Source: Halomonas meridiana | GTDB lineage: Bacteria > Pseudomonadota > Gammaproteobacteria > Pseudomonadales > Halomonadaceae | Direction: 5' to 3' | Length of the DNA: 64,000 nt | Assembly: GCF_009846525.1 (NCBI RefSeq) | Contig: NZ_CP024621.1 | Span: 2,418,001-2,482,000 of the forward strand | Shown: in pieces, positions 50,526-58,958 of the stretch | Position numbering within the stretch: position 1 is the first letter of the stretch | How the letters are laid out: each line of letters begins with the position of its first letter | Notes under the pieces: model-generated | The model's input: the letters and a program-made list of their open reading frames with translations, nothing else | Databases searched by the model: none | What the model was told of the DNA's origin: nothing | Program-made: the position numbers and the translations under genes

Positions 50526-51170
50526 TTACAACTGGCTGAGTAGCGCCTCGGCGTCACGGCGCAGCGCTTCATCGGACACTTGACGGTTCTCACGGGCCGT
50601 GCCGTTCACCGCACGCTGGGCATGCTCCCGCGCCGCCTGGGTGTTGCCCTCCTCTTTCAAGAACGCCGCGTAGTAATAATTCACGTCGATGCCGTCGGGG
50701 CGAAGCTCCAACGCGCGCTGGAACATGCGCTCGGCAGTATCGCTATTGCCAAAGCCTAATGGACGGCCCGGCGCGCGGTCGTAGAGAGCCCCCAGCGTCA
50801 CGTAGGCCGAGCCATTGCCTCCTGTGGGGTCGATCTCGATGGCACGCTCCAGCACATCGCGTGCGTCTCCGGCCGTTCCCAACGCTCCCAACCCACCGCG
50901 TTCGCGGGCATAGGAGGCCAGCACGATCCCCTGCCAAATCAACACGTCGGCTTCGTTAGGATGCTGGCTGGCGAGCTGTTCGGCTTCACTGGCGAGCGCC
51001 TTTAGCGTCTCTTCCCGCTGGTTCGCGGGCATTTGCGTTACCGTATGCTCCCAGCGGTTTTTGAGTGAAAAGATCTCACCCTCGAACGCCGACGCACTCA
51101 AGGGGGCCAGCGCCAGCGTGCTGCCCAGGGCGGCGGCGATCAACAAGCGGGAAAAGGGAATAGCGTGCAT
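50526..51170 (-). CDS. Exported TPR-repeat protein
   Basis: 214 residues with a cleavable signal peptide (about 1-28, LLIAAALGSTLALAPLSASA) and helical repeats in the TPR pattern (AEQLASQHPNEADVLIWQGI, ERAIEIDPTGGNGSAYVTLG, FQRALELRPDGIDVNYYYAA). A periplasmic scaffold or assembly role is possible; no specific function is recognised. Divergent from greB. Confidence 0.85.
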   Translation of the reverse strand: MHAIPFSRLLIAAALGSTLALAPLSASAFEGEIFSLKNRWEHTVTQMPANQREETLKALASEAEQLASQHPNEADVLIWQGIVLASYARERGGLGALGTAGDARDVLERAIEIDPTGGNGSAYVTLGALYDRAPGRPLGFGNSDTAERMFQRALELRPDGIDVNYYYAAFLKEEGNTQAAREHAQRAVNGTARENRQVSDEALRRDAEALLSQL

Positions 51171-51333
51171 GGAAACCTCCAGGTTTGTTGTTGTAGCGGC
51201 TTACTCAGATAATGTAACGAACGTTTGAATGATTCGCCAGACATTCACGACTTTGTTATAAAACGTCCGCGTAGCGTAAGCTAACCGCCCGGGTAGGAGC
51301 GCCCTACCAGGCATTGGAGGAGAAGATTGGCTC

Positions 51334-51867
51334 ATGAAAGGTCGTAACATGACCCGCTGGCGGGACCCGGCGAAGGATCCTCGCCAAGCCCCTAAAAGCA
51401 ATTTGATTACCGCCGAGGGGGCCGCCCGGCTGCGCGGCATTCTGGATCATCTTTCGCGGGTCAAACGCCCTGAGCTATCCGCGAAGGTGGGCGAAGCCGC
51501 CGCCCTTGGCGACCGCAGTGAGAATGCGGATTACACCTACAACAAGAAAGAACTCAACCGGGTCATTGCTCGCATCCGCTATTTAACCAAACGGCTCGAT
51601 GAGCTGCAGGTGGTGGATCGTCTGCCCGCCAATACCGACAAAATCTTTTTTGGCGCCTACGTGACGCTGGAGGACGAAGAGGGCGAAGAGTTGCACATTC
51701 GCATCGTGGGGCACGACGAGTTGGATACTCAAAAACGCTGGATTAGCATCGACGCCCCCATGGCGAAGGCGCTGCTGGGCAAAGAGGTCGATGACGACGT
51801 CACGGTGCTCACGCCCAATGGCGAGACGTTTTACACCGTGACGGCGATTCGCTACGACCATCTCTAA
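51334..51867 (+). CDS. greB: Transcript cleavage factor GreB
   Basis: Rescues backtracked RNA polymerase by inserting its coiled coil into the secondary channel. 177 residues from ATG 51334 or 172 from ATG 51349 (MTRWRDP), both with a plausible ribosome site. The coiled-coil tip GDRSENADYTYNKKELNRVI carries the acidic residues needed for cleavage; the basic patch and Arg-rich helix fit GreB rather than GreA. Converges on rsmC with 3 bases between stops. Confidence 0.94.
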   Translation: MKGRNMTRWRDPAKDPRQAPKSNLITAEGAARLRGILDHLSRVKRPELSAKVGEAAALGDRSENADYTYNKKELNRVIARIRYLTKRLDELQVVDRLPANTDKIFFGAYVTLEDEEGEELHIRIVGHDELDTQKRWISIDAPMAKALLGKEVDDDVTVLTPNGETFYTVTAIRYDHL

Positions 51868-51870
51868 CGG

Positions 51871-52860
51871 CTATTTGGTGGCGCGATACACCCGAAAACG
51901 ACGATTGTCCGACAGTGTTTCGAACCCGCCCAATGCCCGTTGCAGGCGCTCTGGATACGGCAAAAACGCATTGGCCACCACCATGAGTTGCCCTTTGGCG
52001 TTGAGATGCTCAGGCGCCTCGTCGATTAGCTTCGTGCTTGGGCCATAGCTGATATCCCGTTCTTGGTGAAATGGCGGGTTACTGACGATCACGTCGAATC
52101 GTTTACCCTCTAGCGCCGAGTACACGTCGCTCTCCAGCACCGTGCCTTTCAGCTCATTTTCATGAAGGGTACGGCGGCAGGCTTCGGCGGCGAAGGCGCT
52201 GACATCGACAGCCGTGACCGCGTGGCCGCGTTTCGCCAGCCAGGCGCTGATAATGCCGTCGCCACAGCCCATATCCAGCACTGTCAGCGGTTTTTTCGGC
52301 AGCGTGTCCTCCAAGGCTTGTAGCAGTAGCTGCGTTCCCTCGTCGACCTTGCCATGGCCAAACACGCCAGGATGGCTCACCAAGCGCATATCCAAGGCAT
52401 CAAAGGTTTGCCAGGCGCTATCGGGCGCTTCGCTTTTCACCGTACGGGTGGCAAACAGCGAGCAGCGGCGGGCGTTATCGAGCTTGTCGCAGCTCATGCC
52501 CAGCTCGTCCAGCATTTTGGGAACACGTTTGATGCCCCCTTGGTGCTCACCGACGATATCGAGCGGCGTATTGTCAGGCAGCACGTGGCAAAGCCACTCA
52601 AGCCACCACTTGCCTAGCTGGTGGGCTTTGGGCCAGAACAGCACCACCTGCCCCTCGGGTAGGTAGTCGAAAGGCTCGAAAGGGCTAACGGCTAGGCGCT
52701 CACTGGCCTGCCACTGCTGCCGCAGGGCGACGTTGTCGCTCACCATCGCGGCGGAGTGGGTCAGTAGCCATGTATCTTCCGCGGGCGCGATAGGGCATAA
52801 CCGGGCGGCCTGTCCGTAATAACGTTCAAGCAGTTGGCAGGCAGGCAGTTGGGCACTCAT
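51871..52860 (-). CDS. rsmC: 16S rRNA m2G1207 methyltransferase RsmC
   Basis: 329-residue tandem methyltransferase-fold protein. The catalytic C-terminal domain has TVLDMGCGDGIISAWLAKRGH (shown in part: DMGCGDGIISAW) and the guanine-N2 motif VSNPPFHQ. The N-terminal half is the degenerate domain. Overlaps the cmoM stop by 4 bases (ATGA), so the two RNA methylases are coupled. Confidence 0.94.
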   Translation of the reverse strand: MSAQLPACQLLERYYGQAARLCPIAPAEDTWLLTHSAAMVSDNVALRQQWQASERLAVSPFEPFDYLPEGQVVLFWPKAHQLGKWWLEWLCHVLPDNTPLDIVGEHQGGIKRVPKMLDELGMSCDKLDNARRCSLFATRTVKSEAPDSAWQTFDALDMRLVSHPGVFGHGKVDEGTQLLLQALEDTLPKKPLTVLDMGCGDGIISAWLAKRGHAVTAVDVSAFAAEACRRTLHENELKGTVLESDVYSALEGKRFDVIVSNPPFHQERDISYGPSTKLIDEAPEHLNAKGQLMVVANAFLPYPERLQRALGGFETLSDNRRFRVYRATK

Positions 52861-53675
52861 ACATTCGCCTCAGGTTTGGTAACGGTATAAAGTAAATAGC
52901 GGCCTAAGCGCCAATGGGGGTCTTGCTGGCAGTACTGCTTCTCTAGCGCCAACAGTGTTGCTTGATCGCTTGCCTTCTCTGGGGCCTGGCGCACGTAATC
53001 CTGAAAAATACGGATGCCCGCGACGCTCTCGATATGTAAGCCGTTCTGGCCCACCCACTGGCAAATCTCATCATGGGTAACTGGGGAGATCGGCGTTAAG
53101 CGCTGGCGCTTGCCCTTGCCTTCTAACTGGTCACTCAAGGCTTTTTGATAGTTGCCTTTCACCACGTTAGAAAAGCGCAGCGCGTCGCGGTTAAACACCA
53201 TCAGGCTGAGTTGACCACCCGGCGCCAGCAGCGTTACCAGGGTGTGCAGCGCTTGCTCGGGATGGCCCAGCCACTCCAATACCGCGTGGCAGGTGATCAG
53301 CGGCCAGGGGCCGGGGGCTTGGCTCGGCAATGCCTGTAGAGGAGCTTCCACATAGCGAAGCTGCCCCGGTGACCATACCGCAGCGGCTTCCTGCTCTGCG
53401 TGCCACGCCTTGGCATGGGCCAGCATATCGTGGGAAGGCTCTGCCATGCTGACAGCGTGACCTCGTGCCGCGAACCAACCGGAGAGCTGCCCCAACCCAC
53501 CGCCGACATCCAGCACGGGCTGGGCCTGTAAGTGCAGCACTCGCGGCAGCAAATAATCCAGCATCGCGAGGCGCAGCTCGCCTCGGGGGGCTTGGTAGAG
53601 AGAGCGGGAAAATTTATCGACCAGACCATCAAAGTAGCGGTCGCCCGCGTCGGTTAATTCGTAGGTGGGGTGCAT
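52857..53675 (-). CDS. cmoM: tRNA 5-carboxymethoxyuridine methyltransferase CmoM
   Basis: Methylates cmo5U34 to mcmo5U in a subset of tRNAs. 272 residues: N-terminal DAGDRYFDGLVDKFSRSLYQAPRGELRLA is the SmtA/CmoM signature (shown in part: RYFDGLVDKFSRSLY), SAM loop VLDVGGGLGQLSGWF, and LEWLGHPEQAL. Start at 53675. Complements cmoA and cmoB at 35.6-37.3 kb. Confidence 0.93.
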   Translation of the reverse strand: MHPTYELTDAGDRYFDGLVDKFSRSLYQAPRGELRLAMLDYLLPRVLHLQAQPVLDVGGGLGQLSGWFAARGHAVSMAEPSHDMLAHAKAWHAEQEAAAVWSPGQLRYVEAPLQALPSQAPGPWPLITCHAVLEWLGHPEQALHTLVTLLAPGGQLSLMVFNRDALRFSNVVKGNYQKALSDQLEGKGKRQRLTPISPVTHDEICQWVGQNGLHIESVAGIRIFQDYVRQAPEKASDQATLLALEKQYCQQDPHWRLGRYLLYTVTKPEANV

Positions 53676-53810
53676 GCGCTAGCAACCACATCAAAAAGGG
53701 GCGCTAGTTTACCCGTTATCGCACTGAAAATCGCACCCCAGCGGCGTATTGAGCACTCACTGTCAAAACGCCTGGAACAACACGCCGCTACGGGACTTGC
53801 ACAACGCGGG

Positions 53811-55484
53811 CTAGAACTGCTCCCACTCATCGGCCGACGACTGCTTGGACGGCAGCACTTTGGCGGCGGGCTTATTGAGCCCAAGCGGCTGTGGGCGGCG
53901 TAGTGCTGGCAAGGGTTGCACGCCACCTTGGGAGGTTCTGAAGGCATTGACGCTGTTAGTCAGGGCGGCGGCTTCCCCGCTCAGTGTGTCTGCCACGCGG
54001 CGGTAGCTCTCCATGTCCGTCGCGCTTGCCTGGGTGGTACTATCGATCTCGGCAATGGCGAGGCCGATCTGGGCCACGCCATCGCTCTGTTCACTCGCGG
54101 CCCGACTGATCTCTTCCATCAGGTCGTTCACCCGCTGGCTCGCTTGGCGAATGCGCTGCGTGGCGGCCTGGGTTTCACGCGTGTGAGCAGCACTTTCCAG
54201 CACGCTTTGGTTGGTATCCACGATCATGCGCTGGACTTCTTTCGCCGCGTCGGCGGTTTGATTGGAGAGCTTGCGTACCTCCTGAGCGACCACGGCAAAG
54301 CCGCGTCCGTGCTCGCCCGCGCGCGCCGCTTCCACCGACGCGTTCAGCGCTAAGATATTGGTTTGAAACGCGATGGCATCGATGGTTTGCACCATGTGCT
54401 TCATCCGTTCGGACTGTTTGGTCAACGCTTCCATGGCGTGCGCCAATTCATCGGTTAAGCGGGTGGCGGTGCCGACTTCCGCTAGGTTGGTATCTGCAGC
54501 TTTGCTCGCCAGCTGCGCATTGGAGGCACTCTGGCGCACGGTGCTGGAGATCTCCTCCATGCTGGCAGCCGTTTCCTGTACTGCCGAGGCTTGTTGCTCC
54601 AGACGATCCGCCATATTGGTGTTATTGTTGAGGATTTGATTGACCACCGGGCCGATGGCTTCCATATTGCGCTGAATATCGCTGGCCGTAGAGAGCAGCG
54701 AGCGGCGCATGAGTTGAAGCGCATCCAGCGTTTGGCGTAGCGATTGGCGGCGGGTGGAAGGAATCGCCGTATTCAAGTTGCCCGCTGCCAGCTGTAGCGC
54801 AATGTCTTTCAGCGAGGCGACCGAACGATTCAAAGAGCCCAAGAGCAGCGCATTCACCGACCAGATCGAGCTCGCCAAGACCAAGGCCAGTACCCCTAGC
54901 GTCCAACCCGCCAGAGAGAAGCGTTGGGTAATCCACATACCGACCCCCAGTAGCGCCACGCTCGCCAAAGAGGACAGAATGACGCGCGCCTTCACCCCTT
55001 CCCACTGGAACGACGGCAGCTTGCCACGCAGCCCTTTACGCTTGAGTTTGCCTCGCTTCAAATAGTAGGGGCAGCTATTTTCTCGCATTTGACGGTATAG
55101 ATGATCGAAATAGCGCGCCTTCTCTTCACCTGCATAAGAGCGCAGCGACGCGTAGCCTTGCAGCTCGCCTTTGTCGATCACGGGCACGACATTGGCATGC
55201 ACCCAGTAATGGTCGCCATTCTTGCGTCGATTTTTGACGTAACCCTGCCAAGAGAGTCCTTCCCGCAGCGTTGCCCACATATCGCGGTACACCTCGGGCG
55301 GCATGTCTGGATGACGAACCACGTTATGGGGTTCGTTCATCAACTCTTCGATGGAGAAACCGCTCACCTCGATAAAGCGCGGGTTGGCATAGGTAATATA
55401 GCCATTGATATCCGTGCGTGAGATCAGAAAGTCGTCGGGTTCGATCGGGTAATTCGTTTGTGATACGTAGCCGTTGTTACGCAT
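53811..55484 (-). CDS. PAS-domain chemoreceptor (Aer-like)
   Basis: 557 residues. An N-terminal cytoplasmic PAS domain (about 20-130; [22 protein letters not shown], quoted in part, and [18 protein letters not shown]) resembles energy or aerotaxis receptors. Two closely spaced membrane segments (about 170-215) anchor it with little or no periplasmic domain. A HAMP-like linker and signalling hairpin with tip [20 protein letters not shown] follow. The C-terminus ends in EWEQF, fitting the xWxxF tether for CheR/CheB. Probably senses redox or oxygen through a bound cofactor; not provable here. Confidence 0.92.
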   Translation of the reverse strand: MRNNGYVSQTNYPIEPDDFLISRTDINGYITYANPRFIEVSGFSIEELMNEPHNVVRHPDMPPEVYRDMWATLREGLSWQGYVKNRRKNGDHYWVHANVVPVIDKGELQGYASLRSYAGEEKARYFDHLYRQMRENSCPYYLKRGKLKRKGLRGKLPSFQWEGVKARVILSSLASVALLGVGMWITQRFSLAGWTLGVLALVLASSIWSVNALLLGSLNRSVASLKDIALQLAAGNLNTAIPSTRRQSLRQTLDALQLMRRSLLSTASDIQRNMEAIGPVVNQILNNNTNMADRLEQQASAVQETAASMEEISSTVRQSASNAQLASKAADTNLAEVGTATRLTDELAHAMEALTKQSERMKHMVQTIDAIAFQTNILALNASVEAARAGEHGRGFAVVAQEVRKLSNQTADAAKEVQRMIVDTNQSVLESAAHTRETQAATQRIRQASQRVNDLMEEISRAASEQSDGVAQIGLAIAEIDSTTQASATDMESYRRVADTLSGEAAALTNSVNAFRTSQGGVQPLPALRRPQPLGLNKPAAKVLPSKQSSADEWEQF

Positions 55485-55763
55485 AGCCCACCCCTTTATA
55501 AGAATACCTTTATACGCCAGCCAGCCCCATGGGCGTACTATGGCTCAGGCATTAACAAAAGTAACGGCGGCTCCCCACACTGTGACATTTATTGACATTC
55601 CACACGTGGCTCAGCACCGGCTATACAACGCTTTAAAAACAGCGTGGGCCTTTAAACAACATTAAACATCGCTGACTAGCAAGGCACGTAAACTCACCGT
55701 CGGCTAGCCTTACACCTCAACGCCCGGGAAGGGTGTTCTCACTCGTTGACTAAGGAGCTGACG

Positions 55764-56093
55764 ATGAATTTTGGAGCCTTCAAGGAAAAAATCGAAGCCT
55801 GCCACATTTGCGCCGCTTATTGCGACAAATGCGCCACGCTGTGCCTGCAAGAGAAGGAGGTACAAGCCATGGCCGAGTGCATTCGTATGGATATTCAGTG
55901 TGCACAAATCTGCCGCTTGGCCGCGTCTTACATGGCACAAAATAGCGAATACGCCAACGATGTCTGTCAACTTTGCGCTGATATTTGCCAAAAATGCGCC
56001 GACGAATGCGCCAAGCACGACGTCGACCACTGCCAAGAGTGCGCCAATGCTTGCCAGCAGTGTGCCAATGCGTGTGCCAACATTGCCGCTTAA
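55764..56093 (+). CDS. Cys-rich four-helix-bundle copper-storage-like protein (Csp3/DUF326)
   Basis: 109 residues from ATG 55764 (AAGGAG six bases upstream), with 18 cysteines spaced in CxxxC/CxxC patterns along predicted helices (ACHICAAYCDKCATLC; CQLCADICQKCADEC; CQECANACQQCANAC). This matches cytosolic copper storage proteins whose inward-facing thiols hold many Cu(I) ions. No signal peptide, so a cytoplasmic Csp3-type location is inferred. No copper regulator is adjacent. Confidence 0.88.
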   Translation: MNFGAFKEKIEACHICAAYCDKCATLCLQEKEVQAMAECIRMDIQCAQICRLAASYMAQNSEYANDVCQLCADICQKCADECAKHDVDHCQECANACQQCANACANIAA

Positions 56094-56120
56094 CGGCAGT
56101 CATCTCAATGACAGTACCAA

Positions 56121-56141
56121 GCCGTGCTCTCGTAGCACGGC
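56121..56141. terminator. Hairpin after the Cys-rich protein gene
   Basis: GCCGTGCT and AGCACGGC pair perfectly (8 bp, 5-base loop) 28 bases after the stop codon. There is no U-tract, so termination would be inefficient or Rho-assisted. Confidence 0.45.
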
Positions 56142-56239
56142 GTTAACGCTCTCTATCGTTTTCCCATGGACGCCCCTTAATGTTAGATAATCATGGCAAC
56201 GTACTTAATCGCCATTTAAACAGTGAGATTTAAATCGTC

Positions 56240-56982
56240 GTGAAAAGACGCCTTTCTATATTTAAAAGCACGTTCTCTTACCCGCTATGTGTGTATATTG
56301 TCCTCTCTTTAACGTTAATGGGCTGCCGTTATCCTCAAAACGTAGAACGCAGTATGAGCGATATCGAGGGGGGACGCTATTTATCGGTATTACGGAAAAC
56401 CCTCCTTGGGTAATCGCTACTGCGGCAGGCCCTCAAGGGGTCGACATTGATCTTCTCGACCGTTTTGCAGAAAGCCTCGACGCTACCATAGAGTGGCATT
56501 GGGGCAGTGAGAACGAGCTGTTGCAGGCACTCCAACATCACCAGCTCGATATCGTCGCAGGGGGCCTCACCAGCAATACCCGCCTCGGTCAGTTAGCGGC
56601 CACGACGCGCCCGTATTACACCACGCACCATGTCATCGGCATGGCCACCCGCGGTACGCAAGCCAACACGCTCGAAAAGACGTCCGTGGCGGGGCAAAAG
56701 GTCGCCGTGCCGCGCCTCAATCGCGTCATGCAGCCCATTCGCGCACTGGACGCGACGCCGGTCATCACCTCGCGTTTACATGACGCCCCCGGCTGGGTGG
56801 CTGCCCCTCATTGGTGGCTGGACGCCCACGGCTTTCGCCCCACCACTCACCGGCTCGCAAGCGAACACCATGTCATGGCACTGCCCAAAGGGGAAAACGC
56901 GCTCATGCTGGCCCTACAACGCCATCTGAACGATAGCCACTCCCTGCATGCGCAGCTACAACGCTTCGAGGCCGCTGAATGA
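56240..56982 (+). pseudogene. Substrate-binding (SBP_bac_3-like) lipoprotein, split by a one-base frameshift
   Basis: A GTG at 56240 opens a frame with a lipoprotein signal (KRRLSIFKSTF..., LSLTLMGC with the lipidation Cys) that continues to SMSDIEGG and then hits a stop at 56411-56413. The downstream frame (to 56982) reads RGGTLFIGITENPPWVIAT, DIDLLDRFAESLDATIEW and ELLQALQHHQLDIVAGGL, an amino-acid-type periplasmic binding domain. One extra G in the G6 run at 56368-56373 joins them as SDIEGGTLFIGITENPPWV, giving 247 residues. Its stop overlaps the CDF gene (ATGA). If the frameshift is real, only a non-exported fragment could be made. Confidence 0.8.
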
Positions 56983-57929
56983 AAATCCGCAAGCCCTACC
57001 GCATGCCCCCAGAGAAGCAGCATCAGCTCGATTATCTCATCACGCTTGAGTGGTGGAATTTAGGGTTTCGTGCATCCATCGTGCTAGTACTAGGGCTGGT
57101 GTTAGGCAGCAGCCAGGCCATGAAAGCGGCCTGGATCGAAGACATTCTCTCGCTCATTCCACCCGTGGCTTTTTTAGTGGCCATGCACTTTCGCAACCGC
57201 CCGCCTAACGACACGTTTCCTTACGGCTACCAGCGCGCGACGGTGATTGCGTTTTTATGCGCCGCCACGGCGCTGAGCTTGATGGGTAGCCTGCTACTGC
57301 TGGATTCGATCATGAAGCTGATCAGCCAGGAGCATCCCTCGGTCGGTGCCACCACGCTATTCGGCCAAACGTTTTGGATGGGCTGGCTCATGATCGGCGC
57401 ACTCGTCTACAGCGTGATTCCTCCGATGGTGATTGGCCACCTCCAGACCAAAGCCGCCGTAAAAGTCCATGAGAAAACCGTCTACGTCGACGGAAAAATG
57501 AGCAAAGCGGACTGGATGACCGGCTTGGCGGCGATCATTGGCATCATTGGGATTGGTGCCGGTATCTGGTGGGCAGATGCGCTGGCAGCAGCGCTCATCG
57601 CTATCGACGTGACCAAGGACGGCGTGGTGAACCTGAAAGAGGCTGTGGGTGATTTATTGGATCGTCGCCCACGGTTTACCTCGAAAGCCCAACCTGAAGC
57701 GTTAGCCGAGATACTGGAAGCCGAGCTCAAACAGGTCGACTGGGTCGCCGATGCCGCCGTTCGCCTCCGGGAAGAGGGCCACGTATTTAGCGGCGAAGCC
57801 TTCATTACTCCCCGCGATTCGCATCTATTAATCGAGCGCATCGCCTCGGCAGAGGCCATGCTGAACCACTATGATTGGCGTATCTATGAGGTGGTGGTTA
57901 GTGTGACTCCCTACGACTCATCGACCTAA
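56979..57929 (+). CDS. Divergent cation diffusion facilitator (CDF) family transporter
   Basis: 316 residues: about six membrane helices followed by a cytoplasmic ferredoxin-like domain. The TM6-to-domain stretch WWADALAAALIAID and GDLLDRRPRF align well with CDF proteins such as YiiP. The transport-site residues do not: the TM2 D-xxx-D reads D55-xxx-L59 (or E54-xxx-S58) and the TM5 H-xxx-D reads M174-xxx-D178. The substrate may therefore differ from Zn2+. It is translationally coupled to the binding lipoprotein and 9 bases upstream of a K+ channel gene. Confidence 0.85.
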   Translation: MKIRKPYRMPPEKQHQLDYLITLEWWNLGFRASIVLVLGLVLGSSQAMKAAWIEDILSLIPPVAFLVAMHFRNRPPNDTFPYGYQRATVIAFLCAATALSLMGSLLLLDSIMKLISQEHPSVGATTLFGQTFWMGWLMIGALVYSVIPPMVIGHLQTKAAVKVHEKTVYVDGKMSKADWMTGLAAIIGIIGIGAGIWWADALAAALIAIDVTKDGVVNLKEAVGDLLDRRPRFTSKAQPEALAEILEAELKQVDWVADAAVRLREEGHVFSGEAFITPRDSHLLIERIASAEAMLNHYDWRIYEVVVSVTPYDSST

Positions 57930-57938
57930 GGAGCAACA

Positions 57939-58949
57939 ATGATCGGCAATCCCTGGCTCGGCGTGATCGGCATCCTGCTCATTGCCCTCGCCAATTACGA
58001 TGCCATCAAAACTACCCTGTCTGCCTCCCACTCTGGGCCGATGACCAACCGCTCCATCAGCAGCGTATGGGCCGTGCTACTGGCGATCCATCAGCGTCAT
58101 CGCTGCCACCGGCTACTGTCAGCCGCAGGCCCCTGGTTGACCGTGGGGTTGATCACCATTTGGCTACTGCTTGCCCTGGTTGGCTGGTGGCTGCTGTTTT
58201 GCAGTGCCGAAGACGCCGTGGTGAACGCAACGACGAAAGCCTCCGCCAATGGAATTGAGCGCCTGTACTACGCGGGCTATACGCTGACCACCCTCGGCTA
58301 CGGCGACTTCGTACCTGGAAGTGATGGCTGGCGGATGGCCCCGCCGCTCGCAGCGGCCAACGGCTTCTTTCTCTTTACGCTGACCATTACCTACATGCTG
58401 AGCATCATTGCCAACGTGACGGAGAAACGCCATGTCGCGCTCACCATCCATGCACTGGGAGAAAGCCCTTTAGATATCCTCAGCGCCACCCACGATAACG
58501 GGACGTATACGAGTCTGGGGCAACAGCTTCTGCCTCTACAGCAGGCCATCAGCCGCTTAGGGCAGCAGCATCTGGCCTACCCTATCTTGCATTATTACCA
58601 CGACCCCAGAAGCCAAAAATCGCTGCCCGTGGCGCTTGCACGCCTGTACCAAGCGCTATCCATCGCCCAGATCGCCTGTCCTACTATCGGCCACGCAACG
58701 CGACAGCAGCTCAATATGGGCATCGTCACGTTAGAAAATTTTCTTGCCACGCTGGATAGCGCCTTCATCGATGCCGTACCCACGCCCCCCGAGCTTCCCT
58801 CCCTAGAGACGTATCACCGCCTGCCCGGTATCGCGACTTCCCCACACGCGATACGCCAGCAGCTCGCGGATCGACAGCAGCGGTTGCTCGCCGCCTATGT
58901 GCAGAAAGATGGTTGGGCGTGGCAAACAGTATGGAATGAGCCCCTGTAG
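57939..58949 (+). CDS. Two-helix K+ channel family protein
   Basis: 336 residues. An N-terminal helix (WLGVIGILLIALANY) and a segment near 65-88 (PWLTVGLITIWLLLALVGWW) precede the pore with filter TLTTLGYGDFVP, then TM NGFFLFTLTITYMLSII. TLGYGD is the K+ signature. The C-terminal 170 residues are helical, without an RCK or cyclic-nucleotide domain, and carry many His and Gln residues. AAGGAG precedes the start. It is the last gene of the lipoprotein-CDF-channel unit. Confidence 0.9.
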   Translation: MIGNPWLGVIGILLIALANYDAIKTTLSASHSGPMTNRSISSVWAVLLAIHQRHRCHRLLSAAGPWLTVGLITIWLLLALVGWWLLFCSAEDAVVNATTKASANGIERLYYAGYTLTTLGYGDFVPGSDGWRMAPPLAAANGFFLFTLTITYMLSIIANVTEKRHVALTIHALGESPLDILSATHDNGTYTSLGQQLLPLQQAISRLGQQHLAYPILHYYHDPRSQKSLPVALARLYQALSIAQIACPTIGHATRQQLNMGIVTLENFLATLDSAFIDAVPTPPELPSLETYHRLPGIATSPHAIRQQLADRQQRLLAAYVQKDGWAWQTVWNEPL

Positions 58950-58958
58950 CAACGCCGA

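Noticed and set aside
55485..55763. Sigma-28 promoter for the PAS chemoreceptor
   Set aside because: TAAA and GCCG elements exist on the minus strand but the -10 (GCCGCCGT) matches poorly and spacing is off by one; apart from this, and a 63-residue frame with no support, I see nothing in this 279-base gap.
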